64,000 nucleotides of DNA from Thioalkalivibrio sp. HK1 (GCA_000583135.1 JFBG01000008.1:1-64000), one strand, 5' to 3'; shown: positions 38,645 to 48,560, counted from the stretch's first letter. The notes: a model not told the origin generated them from the letters alone. Program-made: numbers and translations.

Positions 38645-39304
38645 ATGAAGAACGAGGATTCGATGGTTCGTTTGGAGTCGCCCCCGGAGTTGTCGATGCC
38701 GATCGGCGAGGCGATGTTCTCTCAGCGCGCCATTCGCCGTTTGGATAAGGATCGACCGATCGACGATGCTCGGATCAAGATCCTTCTCGATGCCGCATCC
38801 AAAGCCCCGAACGGAGGCAATGCCCAACCGGGGCGTTTTTTGGTGGTCCGAGATCGGGATCTGATCCGTCGTTTCGGAGCCCTCTATCACGAGGCGTGGT
38901 GGGCGAAACGGCGCGATGAATATGGATGGACGGATAAGAAAGACATCCCCGTCGGCTCGGTCTATACCATGCCCGCCTTGCTTGCCGATGAGATGGTGAA
39001 TGCGCCGGTCGTGGTGTTGGCGTTCTCGATCGGCAATGCCGCGATGGCTCACTCGATTTTCCCCGCGGTGCAAAATCTCCTGCTGGCAGGTCGGGCATTG
39101 GGGATCGGCTCGGTATTGACGACGCTGCATCCACAGGTGATGGAACGGGTTTATGCCTTATTCGATATACCGTCCGAAATCGAATTTTATTGTTGTATTC
39201 CCCTCGGCTGGCCCCGCGGGAATTTCGGACCGACCCGAAGATTGCCGACGGCCCGCACGACCTATTGGAATCGCTGGAACGAGTCCCCGCCATGGGCGGG
39301 CTAG
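38645..39304 (+). CDS. Nitroreductase family protein
   Basis: A 219-aa FMN-dependent oxidoreductase. The typical N-terminal MFSQRAIRRLDKDRPIDDA (R-x-x-R-R-F-like) binds FMN phosphate, APNGGNAQPGRFLVV (about 57-71) is the second FMN loop, and LLLAGRALGIGSVLTTLHP plus PLGWPRGNFGPTRR near the C-terminus match the NfsB/BluB-like group. ATG 38645 has AGGAG ten bases upstream. Members reduce nitroaromatics, quinones or enones or act in cofactor metabolism. The substrate is unknown. It stands alone. Confidence 0.88.
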   Translation: MKNEDSMVRLESPPELSMPIGEAMFSQRAIRRLDKDRPIDDARIKILLDAASKAPNGGNAQPGRFLVVRDRDLIRRFGALYHEAWWAKRRDEYGWTDKKDIPVGSVYTMPALLADEMVNAPVVVLAFSIGNAAMAHSIFPAVQNLLLAGRALGIGSVLTTLHPQVMERVYALFDIPSEIEFYCCIPLGWPRGNFGPTRRLPTARTTYWNRWNESPPWAG

Positions 39305-39540
39305 GATCCTCGACGCTTCTCGTCGGGATGGGTAGGGGTAAGATGGGTAGGGGATCGAGGCTTCGTTGAAAAGGCGAATCGGATGGGGATCGATAAGGGT
39401 GTTGGCAAAGAACCGAGCGATTCGCCATCGCCTACATTGCGATCATTCGGCTCATTCAACGCTCCTCAAGCGACCGCGACAACGTTCGATTGTCGGGCCG
39501 CTTGAGGATAAAACGCCCGCTCGGGGGTTGTGGTGGATGC

Positions 39541-40134
39541 TCAACCCTCGAGTTTTTCCCGCTTTCTCTGCTCGAGCAGTATCTGAGCCTCCCTCTTTCC
39601 CATCTTTTTGATCTTGGCCAGCTCGGCGATGCTGGCCGGGCGGGGTTTCGCCTTGCCCCCTTCCCAGTTGTAGATCGAAAGGGCGGAGACTCCGAGAAGA
39701 CGACCGTACTCCCCGGCCGATAAATCGATGCTCTTGCGATGGGCTTTGAGACCGGAAGCCGAAAAACGAGAGCTGTCTTTGCGCTCCGTTCCCGCACTGG
39801 CGACTTCCGCATTCTCCGCCGATGCCTGCGACCTTCTACCGGTGCGTTGGGCAGCGGCTTTTCTGGTCGGCGCTTTGCGGCCGGCGGCGCCCATTGTTCC
39901 CGCAGCACGATCCGCAGCTTTCCTACCGCCCGTTTTTCTTCTCGTTATGGTTCTCGTTTGACGCTTCGGCGCTCCGCCGGTGACGGCGGCGGCCAAAGGC
40001 TGCAGGGCGGCAAGGGCCGCGACTTCGCGCTGTAGAGTGCTCAGCGATTTATTGATCTCGGCCATCTCTTTGCGCAACTGCGCGCTGACGGCATCGGAGA
40101 TTTCCTGCTTGAGGACATTTGCCAAGTTAGCCAT
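39541..40134 (-). CDS. HTH DNA-binding protein with histone-tail-like linker
   Basis: A 197-aa protein in three parts: an N-terminal coiled coil (about 1-45), a basic Ala/Lys/Arg/Thr linker (about 57-105, RRKTGGRKAADRAAG, then RKAPTRKAAAQR) of histone H1-like composition, and a C-terminal XRE helix-turn-helix (about 120-175: LKAHRKSIDLSAGEYGRLLG, then VSALSIYNWEGGKAKP). The last 20 residues are again basic. It likely binds DNA by both the HTH and the unstructured tail. It is a single gene, and an inverted repeat lies upstream at 40306-40323. Confidence 0.7.
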   Translation of the reverse strand: MANLANVLKQEISDAVSAQLRKEMAEINKSLSTLQREVAALAALQPLAAAVTGGAPKRQTRTITRRKTGGRKAADRAAGTMGAAGRKAPTRKAAAQRTGRRSQASAENAEVASAGTERKDSSRFSASGLKAHRKSIDLSAGEYGRLLGVSALSIYNWEGGKAKPRPASIAELAKIKKMGKREAQILLEQRKREKLEG

Positions 40135-40305
40135 GGAATGATGTGCTCCCTAGGGTGTATCGGATCGGCATCGGTCTCGTCCGGCGAAGAAACGATAATG
40201 GAACGCAAGGACTGTGGGTGGTTTCTAAAATTCCTTTCGGTCGATTAATGCCCCGGACTGCCGAACCGAAAAGGATAGGAAAAAAACGCGATCACACAAT
40301 CGGTG

Positions 40306-40323
40306 CATATTATGCCTAATATG
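40306..40323 (-). promoter_or_regulatory. Perfect inverted repeat upstream of the HTH gene
   Basis: CATATTA-TGCC-TAATATG is a perfect 7-bp inverted repeat with a 4-bp spacer, about 170 bases before the HTH gene start in an A+T-rich gap. It could be an operator for that protein. It lies beyond the stop of the cbbO/norD gene, so it does not control that gene. Confidence 0.4.
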
Positions 40324-40437
40324 AAATGAAGTCGCAAGTATCCAAACGAAAAAATCGATATCGAAGCGATGGCGATAGAAAAATATACAACATGATATTT
40401 TGCTATCGACGGGTCTTCGACGAGGAATGATTCGAAT

Positions 40438-42612
40438 TCATGATGTCAATTTGCGATAGATATCGGAGAGATGATTCGGCAGTTGGCGCACTTCGTTCAC
40501 GATGACGAAATTCGCCATCCCGTACATGCGCGGAAGATAATCCCCGGCATCGGTATCGATAGTCACGCAAAATGGATGGATACCCGCGCGTTTGGCTTCG
40601 AAAAGAGCCATCCGGGTATCCTCGATTCCGTAGCTGCCGCGATAGTCGGTGTAGTCATCCGGTTTGCCATCGGAGAGCGTGATGAGGATTTTGGTCTTGG
40701 CTTCTATTTCGCTCGTGATTCGCGTCAGGTGGCGAATCGCAGCCCCCATGCGAGTGTAATCTTGGGCCTCGATACCACTGATTCGGGCCTGTACCCGATC
40801 GCTGTATTCCTCGTCGAATCGCTTGATGCGATAGATCTCGCATCGCTTGCGGGTGGAGCCGGAAAAGCCGTAGATCGCATAGCGATCGCCGAGCGTTTCC
40901 AAGGCTTCGCAGAGTAAAACGAGGGCCTTGCGTTCCGCATCGTTGATCCAACCTCGGGTCGAACCGCTCATATCGACCATCATCATGACCGCAAGGTCGC
41001 GTTCATGGAGAACGCGACGAGTGAAAAGACGCTCGGGACATTCGCCCCCGGCGCGCATCCATGCGAAGGCGTCCACGCAGGCATTCAGATCGATATCGTC
41101 GCCGTCGGGCTGTCGATGCTCCCGGCGCTCTTTCGCGCGCAGGGCCTCGAAGCTTCGGCGGATCGACTTCACCAATCCCCGATAGCGGCCCAATGTGCGC
41201 ATTGCAAAGCCATCCCATAAAGGATGCACATCTCGCTCGCGCAGCACGCACCAGTCTTTGCGGTAGCGCTTTCTTTCGAAATCCCATTCATCGTAAAAGA
41301 AGGCTCCGTCTTCGTGATAGACGCCCTTCCAGACATCATCGGGGTTTTTTTCCGGTGGCGGGGTGCCGCTCTCGCCGATGTCATATCGCCCCGATCCGGC
41401 CGCTTCGAGGTAGTCGGGGGGGATTTCGCCGAGGTCTTGCACGATGGATTCGGCAATCCCCGAAGCGTTATCCGGAATCGGCATCGGCAGATCATCGAAA
41501 CGAAGAAGCGTCGAGCTATCGAATCCCGCCTCGTCGGTCGATCGCTCCTCTTCGATGGAAATCCGGTTCGAGGATCCCTCATGCTTCTTCGAGGGTTCGG
41601 GTGTCGGTTTTTTTTCCAAGGCCTTTTCGGATTCGATGATAAGTTTGCGAAATTCCTTGCGCTCTCGGGCGATCCGCTCGCTCATCACCGCCTTGATCGC
41701 CTCCGGTTTCATGGTGCCTTCATAACACCCGATCTCCGGTGGTGATTGTCGGCTTCGTTTTTGTGCCAGATCGAGGGAATCGCTCGCATTCGCATCCGGC
41801 GATTCGAGATGCCGAGCATCGGGGCGCAAGGATGAAAGTCGATCTTGTCGATATTCGAGCCGTCGGCTCAGATTTTGCATATCCCGGTACAGACCCGGAA
41901 GGGTGCGGGCAAGACAAGCATCGAGGCGGATCGATTCGAAGGTACGAAACCAGCCCAAGATGCGAGCCGAATCCGGCCCCGAGGGAAATAGCGCTTCGAG
42001 TCGGATGCGCCAAGTGCCGAAGCGAACCTGAGCCCAGTGATGGCCCGCCAAGGCTTTATAGAGAGCGAAGTTGTCGCTGCGTTTTTCGAAACGGGAAATC
42101 GAAGGCGGTAGATGGATGGTTGCGGTATCCGTATAGGTTTCGGGGCCGGATACGATATGCAAATTCCGGCCGCCGAGTCCGTGGACGAATCGTTCCAATA
42201 TCCCGTCGACTTCTTCCAAGCGGATGCCGATGCGATCGAGGGCGCGATCTTCGGCGAATTCCTTGAAATTCCTCAAGGTGGCGATGGCTTCGGTCAGCCC
42301 TCGTTCGTCGAATCGATCGACGGCGGTGATAATCCAAGCCTCCAGATCCTCGTGATCGGATCGACCGTATTCGGATTTCTCACCACCCAAGGCTTTCAAA
42401 GCATAAGCGGCATGGTTGGCCAGGTGATAGGCGAGCTCTTGATTGGTGCGGGCGATAATTCCCACCCAATGCAGAATGAATTCTTGACTTTCACTATCGA
42501 GTTCGGCCAGCGAAGCGGCGGCATCGGTCGCACTGCGTCTCGATGAAAGCGCGGCCTCGACGATTTCATCGAGGCGCTCTTCGATTCGATTTCGGTCAAG
42601 GGGATCGTTCAT
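40438..42612 (-). CDS. CbbO/NorD-type VWA protein
   Basis: A 724-aa cytoplasmic protein. The N-terminal ~450 residues are helical and charged. The C-terminal von Willebrand A domain has the MIDAS start MMVDMSGSTRGW (D-x-S-x-S, about 543-554), YAIYGFSGSTRK and LITLSDGKPDDYTDY. This is the CbbO/NorD partner of the MoxR AAA+ ATPase CbbQ/NorQ. Such pairs remodel RuBisCO (CbbQO) or assist nitric oxide reductase maturation (NorQD). The gene cannot be assigned to either because neither rubisco nor nor genes are in the window. The matching cbbQ-like gene lies at 43521-44363, separated by a gene on the other strand. Confidence 0.85.
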   Translation of the reverse strand: MNDPLDRNRIEERLDEIVEAALSSRRSATDAAASLAELDSESQEFILHWVGIIARTNQELAYHLANHAAYALKALGGEKSEYGRSDHEDLEAWIITAVDRFDERGLTEAIATLRNFKEFAEDRALDRIGIRLEEVDGILERFVHGLGGRNLHIVSGPETYTDTATIHLPPSISRFEKRSDNFALYKALAGHHWAQVRFGTWRIRLEALFPSGPDSARILGWFRTFESIRLDACLARTLPGLYRDMQNLSRRLEYRQDRLSSLRPDARHLESPDANASDSLDLAQKRSRQSPPEIGCYEGTMKPEAIKAVMSERIARERKEFRKLIIESEKALEKKPTPEPSKKHEGSSNRISIEEERSTDEAGFDSSTLLRFDDLPMPIPDNASGIAESIVQDLGEIPPDYLEAAGSGRYDIGESGTPPPEKNPDDVWKGVYHEDGAFFYDEWDFERKRYRKDWCVLRERDVHPLWDGFAMRTLGRYRGLVKSIRRSFEALRAKERREHRQPDGDDIDLNACVDAFAWMRAGGECPERLFTRRVLHERDLAVMMMVDMSGSTRGWINDAERKALVLLCEALETLGDRYAIYGFSGSTRKRCEIYRIKRFDEEYSDRVQARISGIEAQDYTRMGAAIRHLTRITSEIEAKTKILITLSDGKPDDYTDYRGSYGIEDTRMALFEAKRAGIHPFCVTIDTDAGDYLPRMYGMANFVIVNEVRQLPNHLSDIYRKLTS

Positions 42613-42736
42613 CGGGCAAGGAAAGCGATCGCTATGCTCGCAGGTTTCGGTGGAGAATTCGAAGGGGATGCTTTACGCCCGCTCCCCGAATCTTTGGTGA
42701 TCGTTGTCCCGGGCATGGGCATGGCAAAGGAGCGAG

Positions 42737-43402
42737 ATGAGCGTTCGAGATATCGACAAGGGGCTGCCGAAAGAGATTCGCCTTGATCGAAAGCGGCGGA
42801 TTTTATCGATCGAATTCGCCGATGCCACGGGATACGAACTCCCCTTCGAGTACTTGCGTATCTTCTCCCCCGCCGACGATACCGGTCCCGGTCTTCGGCA
42901 CCGAGGCAGCGGGATCGATCTTCTTGTCGGCAAGGAGAATGTGATGATCGAGAGCGTCGAGCCCGTGGGAGGGTATGCGGTGCGCTTGCGCTTCGATGAC
43001 GGGCATGACACGGGGGTGTACTCCTTCGATACCTTGTGTCGCCTCGGCCGGGATCGGGATCGGAACCAAGCGCACTATCTCGATCAGTTGGAGCGCGCAG
43101 GTCATAGCCGTCCTCGGACATGGGATACCCCCGAAGATGATTGGGTGGAAATCAAGATCCTTTATTTTGCGACAGTGGCCGAGGCATTGGATCGCCTATC
43201 CGAGGAGATCCTGTTGCCGGATGGGATCCATACCGTGGATGCCTTGCTCGAATGGTTGCGCGAGCGCGGCGATCCATGGACGAGCGTGTTGCATCCGGAT
43301 CGGGTGCAGGTCAGTGTCAACCGGCGATTCTCCCTCTTGGCGACACGGCTTTTGGATGGTGACGAGGTCGCCATCACTCCTTCGACCGTCGATGATCGAT
43401 AG
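42737..43402 (+). CDS. DUF971-MoaD fusion protein without terminal GG
   Basis: A 221-aa protein. Residues 12-110 form a DUF971 (GBBH-like N-terminal) domain: KEIRLDRKRRILSIEFADAT, ELPFEYLRIFSP and GGYAVRLRFDDGHDTGVYSF. Residues about 137-221 are a MoaD/ThiS ubiquitin-like fold: KILYFATVAEALDRLSEEI, then VNRRFSLLATRLLDGDEVAI. MoaD proteins end in GlyGly for sulfur-carrier activation, but this one ends TPSTVDDR and no Gly-Gly lies past the stop. DUF971 occurs with Fe-S and molybdenum-cofactor proteins. The gene is nested between cbbQ-like and cbbO-like genes on the opposite strand. Confidence 0.8.
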   Translation: MSVRDIDKGLPKEIRLDRKRRILSIEFADATGYELPFEYLRIFSPADDTGPGLRHRGSGIDLLVGKENVMIESVEPVGGYAVRLRFDDGHDTGVYSFDTLCRLGRDRDRNQAHYLDQLERAGHSRPRTWDTPEDDWVEIKILYFATVAEALDRLSEEILLPDGIHTVDALLEWLRERGDPWTSVLHPDRVQVSVNRRFSLLATRLLDGDEVAITPSTVDDR

Positions 43403-43469
43403 CCGATGGCCGATCGGATAAGCCGAGAAAAAAAGACGACCGAGGAAAAGGCGATACGAGTGAGCGACC

Positions 43470-43492
43470 CCCGGCAAGCCCCGGGCTTTTTT
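43470..43492 (+). terminator. Terminator after the DUF971-MoaD gene
   Basis: CCCGG, loop CAAGCC, CCGGG, then C and six T. It lies 68 bases past the stop and before the convergent cbbQ-like stop. Confidence 0.65.
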
Positions 43493-43520
43493 CGGCGGCA
43501 AGAGCGCAAGACGGGGATTT

Positions 43521-44363
43521 TCAAAAAAGCGAAGCCGCCAGTTCGTTGATGGCGGAGACGATCTCGGGATCGTCGGTCAGGCTCGATGAAATCGCGCTTT
43601 CGCAAGCGATCCTCGGAGCGATGCCTGCCACCATCAGCTTGGCGGCGTGGACGAGCAAGCGGGTGCTTGCGCCTTCGTCGAGTCCGCTGCCCTTGAGGTT
43701 GCGGGTCATCTTCGCAAGTTGCACGAGGCGCCGGGCGATATCCGAATCCACCTCGGATTCGCTTTGGACGATGCGCTCTTCGAGGCTCGCTTCGGGATAG
43801 TCGAATTGCAGCGAGACGAAGCGTTGGCGGGTGCTGTGCTTGAGGTCTTTGAGCACGCTTTGGTAGCCGGGATTGCAAGAAAGCGCTAGACAGAAATCGG
43901 GTCCCGCCCGTAACTCCTCGCCGAGTTTTTCCATCGGCAGGGTGCGGCGGTCGTCGGCCAGAGGGTGGATCACCACGGTGGTGTCCTTGCGGGCTTCGAC
44001 GATTTCGTCGAGATAGCAGATGGCGCCTTGGCGCACCGCCCGGGCCAAAGGTCCGTCGGTCCATACGGTCTGGCCGCCTTGAATCAGATAGCGTCCGACC
44101 AGATCCGAAGCCGTGAGATCGTCATGGCATGAAACGGTGATCAGCGGGCGATCGAGCCGCCACGCCATATATTCCATGAAGCGGGTTTTTCCGCAGCCGG
44201 TGGGGCCTTTGAGCAATACCGGCAGGGTATTGGCACAGGCGGCCTCGAATATCTCGATCTCCGATCCCACCGCTTCGTAATAGGGAGCGGGGTTTTTCGA
44301 TTGCCGATCGCCGGTCTCGATCGCATCCCCGATCGCGCTCTCGCTTCGCTCTTTCGGGATCAT
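43521..44363 (-). CDS. CbbQ/NorQ-type MoxR AAA+ ATPase
   Basis: A 280-aa AAA+ protein. It shows P-loop [16 protein letters not shown] (about 48-63), [15 protein letters not shown], Walker [13 protein letters not shown] (about 113-124), the sensor 1 stretch [12 protein letters not shown] and the CbbQ/NorQ C-terminal helical lid. The strings [10 protein letters not shown] and [10 protein letters not shown] are highly typical of this group. ATG 44363 is chosen to give the usual length of about 270-280. An in-frame start 63 bases upstream would use the tandem repeat there as leader. It partners the CbbO/NorD VWA protein. Confidence 0.88.
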   Translation of the reverse strand: MIPKERSESAIGDAIETGDRQSKNPAPYYEAVGSEIEIFEAACANTLPVLLKGPTGCGKTRFMEYMAWRLDRPLITVSCHDDLTASDLVGRYLIQGGQTVWTDGPLARAVRQGAICYLDEIVEARKDTTVVIHPLADDRRTLPMEKLGEELRAGPDFCLALSCNPGYQSVLKDLKHSTRQRFVSLQFDYPEASLEERIVQSESEVDSDIARRLVQLAKMTRNLKGSGLDEGASTRLLVHAAKLMVAGIAPRIACESAISSSLTDDPEIVSAINELAASLF

Positions 44364-44390
44364 TCGCCCTATCCGATTCGATGCCTGATT

Positions 44391-44432
44391 GATCGCAAGG
44401 AAGTGATCGCAAGAAGGTGATCGCAAGGGCGC
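44391..44432. repeat. 14-bp tandem repeat, three units
   Basis: Units GATCGCAAGGAAGT (44391-44404), GATCGCAAGAAGGT (44405-44418) and GATCGCAAGGGCGC (44419-44432) sit between the rho stop and the cbbQ-like start. They are short, divergent and of no assigned role. Confidence 0.7.
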
Positions 44433-45691
44433 TAGGCGCGTTTCATCGCGTCGAAGAACTCGGCATTGGTCTTCGTCGCCTTGAAGCGATCAAGAAGGAA
44501 TTCCATCGCTTGGACCTCGTCCATCGATGCGATCACCTTGCGCAAAATCCAGATCTTCTGCAGGTCCGCAGGATCGACCAAGAGATCTTCTCGCCTCGTA
44601 CTCGAGCGGTCGATATTGATGGCGGGATAGATGCGCCTTTCGGCGATCTTGCGCTCCAAGTGGATCTCGCTGTTGCCGGTTCCTTTGAATTCTTCGTAGA
44701 TGACCTCGTCCATCCGCGAGCCGGTATCGACCAAGGCGGTGGCGACGATCGTGATGCTTCCGCCCTCCTCGATATTGCGGGCGGCACCGAAGAAGCGCTT
44801 GGGGCGTTGCAGGGCGTTGGCGTCGACGCCGCCGGTGAGCAATTTGCCCGAAGAGGGCACCACGGTGTTGTAGGCCCGGGCGAGGCGGGTGATCGAATCG
44901 AGCAGGATCACCACATCGCGTTTATGTTCCGCAAGCCTTTTGGCTTTCTCGATCACCATCTCCGCGACTTGCACATGACGGGTCGCCGGTTCATCGAAGG
45001 TGCTAGAGACGACCTCTCCGCGGACCGAGCGCGCCATTTCCGTCACTTCTTCCGGGCGCTCGTCGATCAACAGCACGATGAGATAACACTCCTCGTGGTT
45101 GGCCATGATGGCATGGGCGACGCTTTGCAGCATCATCGTCTTGCCCGCCTTGGGGGGAGAGACGATCAGCGCCCGCTGCCCCTTGCCGATGGGGGCGATC
45201 AGGTCGATGACCCGAAGGGTTATATCTTCGGTGCTGCCGTTGCCGCGCTCGAGATGGAGGCGCTCTCTGGGAAAAAGAGGAGTGAGATTCTCGAAGAGCA
45301 TCTTGTTCTTCGAGGCATCGGGGGTGTCGTAATTGATCTGATCGACCTTGAGCAGGGCGAAATAGCGTTCCCCGTCTTTGGGCGGGCGGATCTTTCCCGA
45401 TACGGTATCGCCGGTGCGTAGATTGAAGCGTCGGATCTGACTCGGGCTGATATAGATATCGTCCGGTCCGGCGAGATAGGAACTATCGGTGGAGCGCAGG
45501 AAACCGAAACCGTCCTGGATGATTTCAACGACTCCGTCGCCGTAGATATCCTCACCTTTTCGGGCATGGCCTTTGAGGATGGTGAAGATGATGTCGTGCT
45601 TGCGCTGGCGCGCCATGCCCTCGATTCCCATCTTTTGCGAAAGCGCGAGAAGATCGGGCGCGGGCATCTGCTTCAGTTCGGTTAGGTTCAT
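44432..45691 (-). CDS. rho: Transcription termination factor Rho
   Basis: A 419-aa hexameric RNA helicase that ends transcription, exactly the E. coli length. It begins [20 protein letters not shown], with the RNA-binding motif DGFGFLRS (about 60-68), P-loop [13 protein letters not shown] (about 176-188), [10 protein letters not shown], and the Q/R-loop region [25 protein letters not shown] 45691 is chosen over an upstream in-frame codon because family length and N-terminus match. It lies downstream of trxA with 839 bases between, the same order as in enteric bacteria where a leader regulates rho. Confidence 0.98.
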   Translation of the reverse strand: MNLTELKQMPAPDLLALSQKMGIEGMARQRKHDIIFTILKGHARKGEDIYGDGVVEIIQDGFGFLRSTDSSYLAGPDDIYISPSQIRRFNLRTGDTVSGKIRPPKDGERYFALLKVDQINYDTPDASKNKMLFENLTPLFPRERLHLERGNGSTEDITLRVIDLIAPIGKGQRALIVSPPKAGKTMMLQSVAHAIMANHEECYLIVLLIDERPEEVTEMARSVRGEVVSSTFDEPATRHVQVAEMVIEKAKRLAEHKRDVVILLDSITRLARAYNTVVPSSGKLLTGGVDANALQRPKRFFGAARNIEEGGSITIVATALVDTGSRMDEVIYEEFKGTGNSEIHLERKIAERRIYPAINIDRSSTRREDLLVDPADLQKIWILRKVIASMDEVQAMEFLLDRFKATKTNAEFFDAMKRA

Positions 45692-46530
45692 GGATGGATC
45701 GTTATCGGCTGAGGTGAGGGGGTACAAGAGGCTGGTGTGAAAAAACGCAAGACTCGTCGGTCGAACTCATACTGGCAAGGGGTGGCTTTTGTAAAGATAC
45801 GGTGCTTTTCAAGATTCGACCGCGCCGGTCGCCGGGGTCGAAAAGGGCTTTCGTTCGACGAAGAATGCGGATGGATATCCGGGCGATCGGGCGTCTCGTC
45901 TCGTTCGGCCTTGCCGGGTGTTCGCGCTAAAAGCGTTCGCTTGGGTTCTAAGTCGGTCCCGTCAGGCAAGGGAGAAGAGATTCAAGATCATCGGGGATTT
46001 GAAGATTCAAGCGGCCTTCGAAGGGGCGTGGGAAACATTTCGGCGTATCACCCGAGATCGATCCGAACGAGACCGACCGACATTCGAAGCCTCTACCTAT
46101 TCGACTCGCTCTTCGACCTTCCGAGGCAATCCGATACGCTCGGCTCGAAACGCCATGAGAGATTCACCGGCACCTCATGGAGCGCATTGTCGCACCGTCA
46201 TTCGAAAGGGGTCGAGCTCTTCAAGCATCGAGGGGAGGGATCTCCGAGGATCGTACGACTTATTATTATTCACGACAACCCGACCGAAATGCGCGGATCG
46301 AATCCCGCGCTTCATCTGCCGGTGGCATCGCATCTTGCCGATCCCGGTCCATTGTCGATCATTTTCGGTCCGATGGGGGGATGCGGCGAGCGATCTCGGC
46401 AAACCAATCTATCGTTATCACCGGGGTTCTCGGTCGAGCGCCCTTCGCATCGAGGGCAATCGATCGATCACCCTCGATCGGTTGCCAAGTGTACCCGCAT
46501 TTTTTCGCTTGCGGGTCAAGGCTTCGATAT
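45692..46530. other. Long leader between trxA and rho
   Basis: These 839 bases hold no supported gene, although shadow frames run across them. Rho genes are commonly autoregulated through a leader here. I see no clear attenuator hairpin or leader peptide. TATTATTATT at 46260-46269 is the only A+T-rich island. Confidence 0.45.
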
Positions 46531-46857
46531 TCAAAGATTGCCTTCGAGGAAATCCGTGAGCTGGGATTTGGAAAGGGCTCCGACTTTGGTCGCCTCCACA
46601 TTGCCGTCTTTGAACAGCATCAAGGTCGGGATACCGCGGATACCGTATTTGGGCGGGGTAAGCGGATTGCTGTCGATATCCAGCTTCGCGACTTTGAGCC
46701 GCCCCGCATACTCCTCGGCGACCTCGACCAGGATCGGTGCAATCGCTTTGCAAGGCCCGCACCACTCGGCCCAGTAATCGACGAGAACGGGGTCGGCGGC
46801 GTTGAGGACATCCTCTTCGAAGCTGTTGTCGGTAACATGAACGATGCTGTCACTCAC
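46531..46857 (-). CDS. trxA: Thioredoxin 1
   Basis: A 108-aa general disulfide reductase. The active site [18 protein letters not shown] carries CGPC at about 33-36, the cis-Pro is in [14 protein letters not shown], and length and charge match E. coli TrxA. GTG 46857 is the start, with GGGAGA upstream. It is divergent from rhlB with about 270 bases between and followed by rho, the same arrangement as in E. coli. Confidence 0.97.
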   Translation of the reverse strand: MSDSIVHVTDNSFEEDVLNAADPVLVDYWAEWCGPCKAIAPILVEVAEEYAGRLKVAKLDIDSNPLTPPKYGIRGIPTLMLFKDGNVEATKVGALSKSQLTDFLEGNL

Positions 46858-47126
46858 TTGATGTAGTCTCCCGATGATTTCGAATCCTTGGGGAATTGTG
46901 TCGGCAATTGCCCGATATTTGCAAGTCTCGACGTTCGGTCGGGATCGAGGCTCGCTATCCGCAAGGCGCTCCGTTCGGGTGGCCTGCGCGGTGGGGCGTA
47001 TTATAGGGGGCTCGATATTCTCGTGATCGACCGATGGGCTCGCGATCGATTTTCGCGAGCGATCCTTAAGCGGCGATCGCTTCGGCTCGACGGACGAGCC
47101 GTGCGGTCTTTTTCAAAGAGGTGCCG

Positions 47127-48434
47127 ATGAGCGACCTAGTACCCGATCGTATCCCTTTTTCCAGCCTCGATATCGAGGCCTCCATATTGCGGGGGATCGA
47201 AGCCCTCGGATTCGAGTATTGCACACCCATCCAAGCCCAGTCGTTGCCTTTGGCCCTCGCCGGCCGGGATGTGGAGGGTCAAGCCCAAACCGGCACCGGC
47301 AAGACCGCGGCTTTCTTGACCGCGATCATGAATGACTTGCTGCGCAATCCGCGTCCGGCAACGGTCGATGACGGCGCGCCGCGGGCGATGGTATTGGCTC
47401 CGACCCGCGAGCTTGCGGTGCAGATCCATGCCGACGCCGAGCGAATCGGGGCTTTCACCGGCCTTCGTTTCGGGGTGGTTTTCGGCGGAACCGGCTACTT
47501 CTCGCAGCGGGAGATGCTCGAAGCGGGGATCGACGTGTTGATCGGCACCCCGGGTCGTCTGATCGACTATTTCAAACAAGGGGTCTTTCATCTCGATGCG
47601 ATCCGAGTGATGGTCCTGGACGAAGCGGATCGGATGTTCGACCTCGGCTTCATCAAGGATATCCGCTTTTTGATGCGACGCTTGCCGCCGAGCGACCGGC
47701 GTTTGAATCTGCTTTTCTCCGCCACTTTGTCGATGCGGGTCAGCGAGCTCGCCTACGAGCACATGAACTCGCCGACGGTGGTCAATACCAATGACGAGCA
47801 GGTCACGGTGGCCACGATCAATCAGGCCATCTACCATGTCGGGGAGGGCGAGAAGATCCCGCTTCTGATCGGCCTCTTGCGTCGGATCGATGTCGTGCGC
47901 ACCATCGTTTTTTTCAATACCAAGCGCGAAGCGGAGAGGGTCGACGAATGGCTCGGCGGCAATGGATTTCTCACCGGGATGCTCAACGGCGATATTCCGC
48001 AAAAGCGACGTCTTTCCCTTTTGGAGCAATTCAAGAAGGGCGAGATCCCCATCTTGTTGGCGACGGATGTGGCGGCTCGGGGATTGCATATCCCCGATGT
48101 CAGCCATGTCTTCAACTACGACTTGCCGCAAGATCCCGAGGATTATGTGCATCGGGTGGGGCGCACCGCTCGGGCCGGGGCCAAGGGCGATGCGATCAGT
48201 TTTTCCTGCGAGCGTTTTTGCTATTCGCTGGGCGATATCGAACGATTCATCGGATACAGCATCCCCGTTCGCTCCCCGACTCCCGATCTGATGGTCACCC
48301 CCGAGCCGCCGACCAAACGCATCAAGGGACGAGCGAAGAGCAAGGGGCCTTCAAAAACCCATCGGGGAAGATCCGGCTCCGGTCGATCCCGCTTCGGCAA
48401 GCCCCGCTCTTCGGCCGGAAGGGGGCGGGCGTGA
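47127..48434 (+). CDS. rhlB: DEAD-box RNA helicase RhlB
   Basis: A 435-aa ATP-dependent RNA helicase. Motifs are visible in order: the Q-motif GFEYCTPIQAQSLPL, Walker A GQAQTGTGKTAAF, PTRELAVQ, VLDEADRMFDLG, the SAT motif LFSATLS, and VHRVGRTARAG. The last 50 residues are a basic Arg/Lys/Ser tail, typical of RhlB and likely RNA-binding. RhlB works with RNase E in RNA decay in enteric bacteria. ATG 47127 follows GAGG. It is divergent from trxA, conserved synteny that supports the rhlB name. Confidence 0.92.
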   Translation: MSDLVPDRIPFSSLDIEASILRGIEALGFEYCTPIQAQSLPLALAGRDVEGQAQTGTGKTAAFLTAIMNDLLRNPRPATVDDGAPRAMVLAPTRELAVQIHADAERIGAFTGLRFGVVFGGTGYFSQREMLEAGIDVLIGTPGRLIDYFKQGVFHLDAIRVMVLDEADRMFDLGFIKDIRFLMRRLPPSDRRLNLLFSATLSMRVSELAYEHMNSPTVVNTNDEQVTVATINQAIYHVGEGEKIPLLIGLLRRIDVVRTIVFFNTKREAERVDEWLGGNGFLTGMLNGDIPQKRRLSLLEQFKKGEIPILLATDVAARGLHIPDVSHVFNYDLPQDPEDYVHRVGRTARAGAKGDAISFSCERFCYSLGDIERFIGYSIPVRSPTPDLMVTPEPPTKRIKGRAKSKGPSKTHRGRSGSGRSRFGKPRSSAGRGRA

Positions 48435-48560
48435 GGGGTATCGATCCCTCGTTCTTCCGAGCGAGCGTCCATCCCTTGTCCCCGCTCGCCGATCCATCGA
48501 CCGCCCGCGCTTCATCCCTTAGGTCTTCATCCCTTTCGAATCCGCACAGAGAAAAAGACG

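Noticed and set aside
45737-46777. 346-codon plus-strand frame across the trxA-rho gap
   Set aside because: It is Arg/Ser-rich, matches no family and runs into trxA antisense, with no ribosome site.
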